This document shows, in pieces, positions 62,851 to 64,000 of a stretch of 64,000 bases of DNA; positions within the stretch are counted from its first letter, which is position 1, and each line of letters opens with the position of its first letter. Position numbers and translations under genes: made by a program. Source of the stretch: Solibacillus silvestris (GTDB lineage Bacteria; Bacillota; Bacilli; Bacillales_A; Planococcaceae); NCBI GenBank assembly GCA_001586195.1, contig CP014609.1, positions 2,330,001 through 2,394,000 on the forward strand. Direction: 5' to 3'. The notes beneath the pieces were generated by a model. It was not told the origin of the DNA, made no database searches, and worked only from the letters and a program-made list of their open reading frames with translations.

Positions 62851-62949
62851 TGTAGTTAATCGATGTACTTTACGAAAATAAGAGCACGATTTTTACAACG
62901 AATGTAAACTTCAAGGCTTGGAAAGGGATACAGGGGTTATCTACATTTT

Positions 62950-63026
62950 AAAAATAATAGCGCTTTATTCGGCGCTAGGTATTCACCTAAAAAAGAAACC
63001 TTGAAAGGCATATAGCCAATCAAGGT
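62950..63026 (-). terminator. Tandem terminators after YezG-like gene
   Basis: First hairpin 62997-63026 (ACCTTGA / TCAAGGT with a CTTGATTGGCTATAT core) followed by TTTCTTTTTTAGG; second, 62958-62977, TAGCGC / GCGCTA followed by TTATTTTT. Both read on the minus strand. Confidence 0.8.
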
Positions 63027-63035
63027 CTTGTTTTA

Positions 63036-63500
63036 CTAATTATTTCCCTTCACTTCTTCAAACCATAAATCAAAAATATCATCTGGTAATAGTTCGTCAT
63101 CATTCGAATAAACTAACTCATATCTATATTTTCCTTTTAAGCTATTTTGTTTTACATTATAATAAAGTTTCATTTCTGTCGGCATATCTTTTTTGAACTC
63201 TTCACATTTTTTATGAATATGCTTTAAATTTTGATTACCAATTCTTAGTGCAGCCTTTTGTCTTTCTTTAGAAACATCATAAACCTGATTTTGTGGACTA
63301 TTCGATCCTTTTACAGTCTCGTTGAGTTGATGTTTATGAACAACCTTACCATTAATTTTATAGAAAAAATCAAAAACATACATTTTGGGTTCATATGAAC
63401 AATAAATAAAGATCTCATCTGCTTTATTATCGACGTACTCTAAACAAATAGCCACCATGTCTGTTTGTAATTCTGAAAAATAATCCTCAAACACCTTCAC
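63036..63500 (-). CDS. YezG-like (DUF600) immunity protein
   Basis: A 154-residue protein resembling YezG, the immunity protein of the LXG toxin YeeF in B. subtilis (also about 154 residues). Visible elements are MVAICLEYVDNKADEIFIYCSYE at the N-terminus, EMKLYYNVKQNSLKGKYRYE, and the acidic ending DDELLPDDIFDLWFEEVKG. It starts 10 bp after the nuclease toxin stop and is followed by two terminators: a complete toxin-immunity pair. The assignment rests on general pattern and position. Confidence 0.7.
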   Translation of the reverse strand: MKVFEDYFSELQTDMVAICLEYVDNKADEIFIYCSYEPKMYVFDFFYKINGKVVHKHQLNETVKGSNSPQNQVYDVSKERQKAALRIGNQNLKHIHKKCEEFKKDMPTEMKLYYNVKQNSLKGKYRYELVYSNDDELLPDDIFDLWFEEVKGNN

Positions 63501-63510
63501 ATAAACACCC

Positions 63511-64000
63511 CTAATTTTCTATACTTGTAAACCTCATACGACCATCTATTTCATATTCTATATCAAAGCCGCTCGGTCTTAAACTATTTCCCTCGTAATT
63601 AACTTTAACATTAACCGAAACATCTTTTCCTTCTTCTATTGCTTTAGCCCATTGATTTTCTAATTTCTTGTATTTACTCAAGTTAACACTACTTGATTGA
63701 GACACAAGATTATCCAAATCTGGAGAACCACCAAATCTATCAGCTGCTAGGTGTCCTGCGTGGTCTCCTGGTTCTTTTCCAGGTGTATTGGGCTTATGAG
63801 GCAATCTATTATCACGTTTTGTGAGCTTTAAATCATCAGCATTAAAATCAGTTATTCTTCCTAATTCATCTGTCTTATATAGATAATTATATTCACCTGC
63901 GTGATATTTAACATTTGGTTTTAATCTACCACCTTTATTCAAATGACTACCATCCTTAATTATATCACCCGATACCTGACTAGTACCATTACCCTTCCCA
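63511..64000 (-). CDS. Polymorphic toxin, DNA/RNA non-specific endonuclease tip (partial)
   Basis: A minus-strand frame open to the window edge; only the C-terminal 162 codons are visible. The tip is an Endonuclea_NS_2-type nuclease: ELGRITDFNADDL, then PGKEPGDHAGHLAADRFGGS (the catalytic His lies in GDHAGHL), LDNLVSQSSSVNLSKYKKLENQW and the final RPSGFDIEYEIDG. The upstream linker (GTSQVSGDIIKDG) is typical of LXG toxins, so an LXG delivery domain probably lies to the right. A TTG at 63942 could start a shorter frame but cuts the linker. With the YezG-like gene behind it, this looks like the locus's active toxin. Confidence 0.85.
   Translation of the reverse strand, partial: GKGNGTSQVSGDIIKDGSHLNKGGRLKPNVKYHAGEYNYLYKTDELGRITDFNADDLKLTKRDNRLPHKPNTPGKEPGDHAGHLAADRFGGSPDLDNLVSQSSSVNLSKYKKLENQWAKAIEEGKDVSVNVKVNYEGNSLRPSGFDIEYEIDGRMRFTSIEN

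Noticed and set aside
1-64000. CRISPR arrays, rRNA or complete insertion sequences
   Set aside because: No regularly spaced repeats, no rRNA-like stretches, and only one degraded IS110 fragment were seen.

Overview
This is a chromosomal segment of an endospore-forming, AT-rich Firmicute of the Solibacillus/Lysinibacillus kind (Planococcaceae/Caryophanaceae). The evidence is the Bacillus-type order hemA / ysxC-lonA / clpX / tig / ysoA, several S-layer-homology (SLH) proteins, spore genes (cwlJ, a SleL/YaaH-type enzyme, yteA), and a LysM + M14 gamma-D-glutamyl endopeptidase like that known from Lysinibacillus sphaericus. The species call is inference. I saw no rRNA, tRNA or CRISPR array.

Layout. 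1-15.5 kb, mostly minus strand: partial hemA; an inserted operon of three exported S-layer-type proteins and a short yjfB-like gene; then ysxC-lonA, clpX, tig and a TPR gene. lonB is absent. 15.8-20.5 kb, plus strand: proC, a two-gene carboxy(nor)spermidine pathway, and a frameshifted luciferase-like oxidoreductase. 20.6-28.4 kb: selO, bioY under two BirA-type boxes, uspA, a SWIM/SNF2 helicase, and an acyl-CoA dehydrogenase + DUF4242 pair. 28.5-39.3 kb: an HxlR regulator, an SsuABC/TauABC-type importer, GNAT, cstA behind two palindromic operators, a KGG-repeat stress protein behind a sigma-B-like promoter, a zincin, an RNase J, yteA and a zinc alcohol dehydrogenase. 39.5-46.6 kb: hemAT, an EAL phosphodiesterase, two tandem OpuAC-like lipoproteins with no transporter beside them, and an SLH-anchored 5'-nucleotidase. 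46.7-50 kb: tenA-thiM-thiD-thiE behind two nearly identical tandem TPP riboswitches, each with its own terminator. 50-55.6 kb: a nitronate monooxygenase-like enzyme and a spore/cell-wall cluster (SleL, CwlJ, small putative spore proteins, M14 endopeptidase).

56.7-64 kb is the accessory part of the window. It is a polymorphic-toxin / immunity locus read leftwards. A nuclease toxin runs off the right edge and is followed by a YezG-like immunity gene. Behind it lie displaced modules: an LXG toxin with a WHH-nuclease tip that has lost its N-terminus and carries two amber codons; an SMI1/KNR4 immunity gene; IS110-family debris fused to a second, frameshifted WHH toxin tip; another SMI1/KNR4 gene; a SUFU-domain immunity gene; a broken immunity fragment; a YwqJ-type deaminase stub; a YwqK-type antitoxin; and one unrecognised protein. 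The immunity genes are mostly intact and the toxins mostly dead. Several modules end in related terminators sharing a CTTGATTGnCTA core, which suggests the array grew by repeated exchange of toxin tips.

Features whose gene start was decided by ribosome binding site or promoter position are given with the corrected start, and this is stated in the entry.
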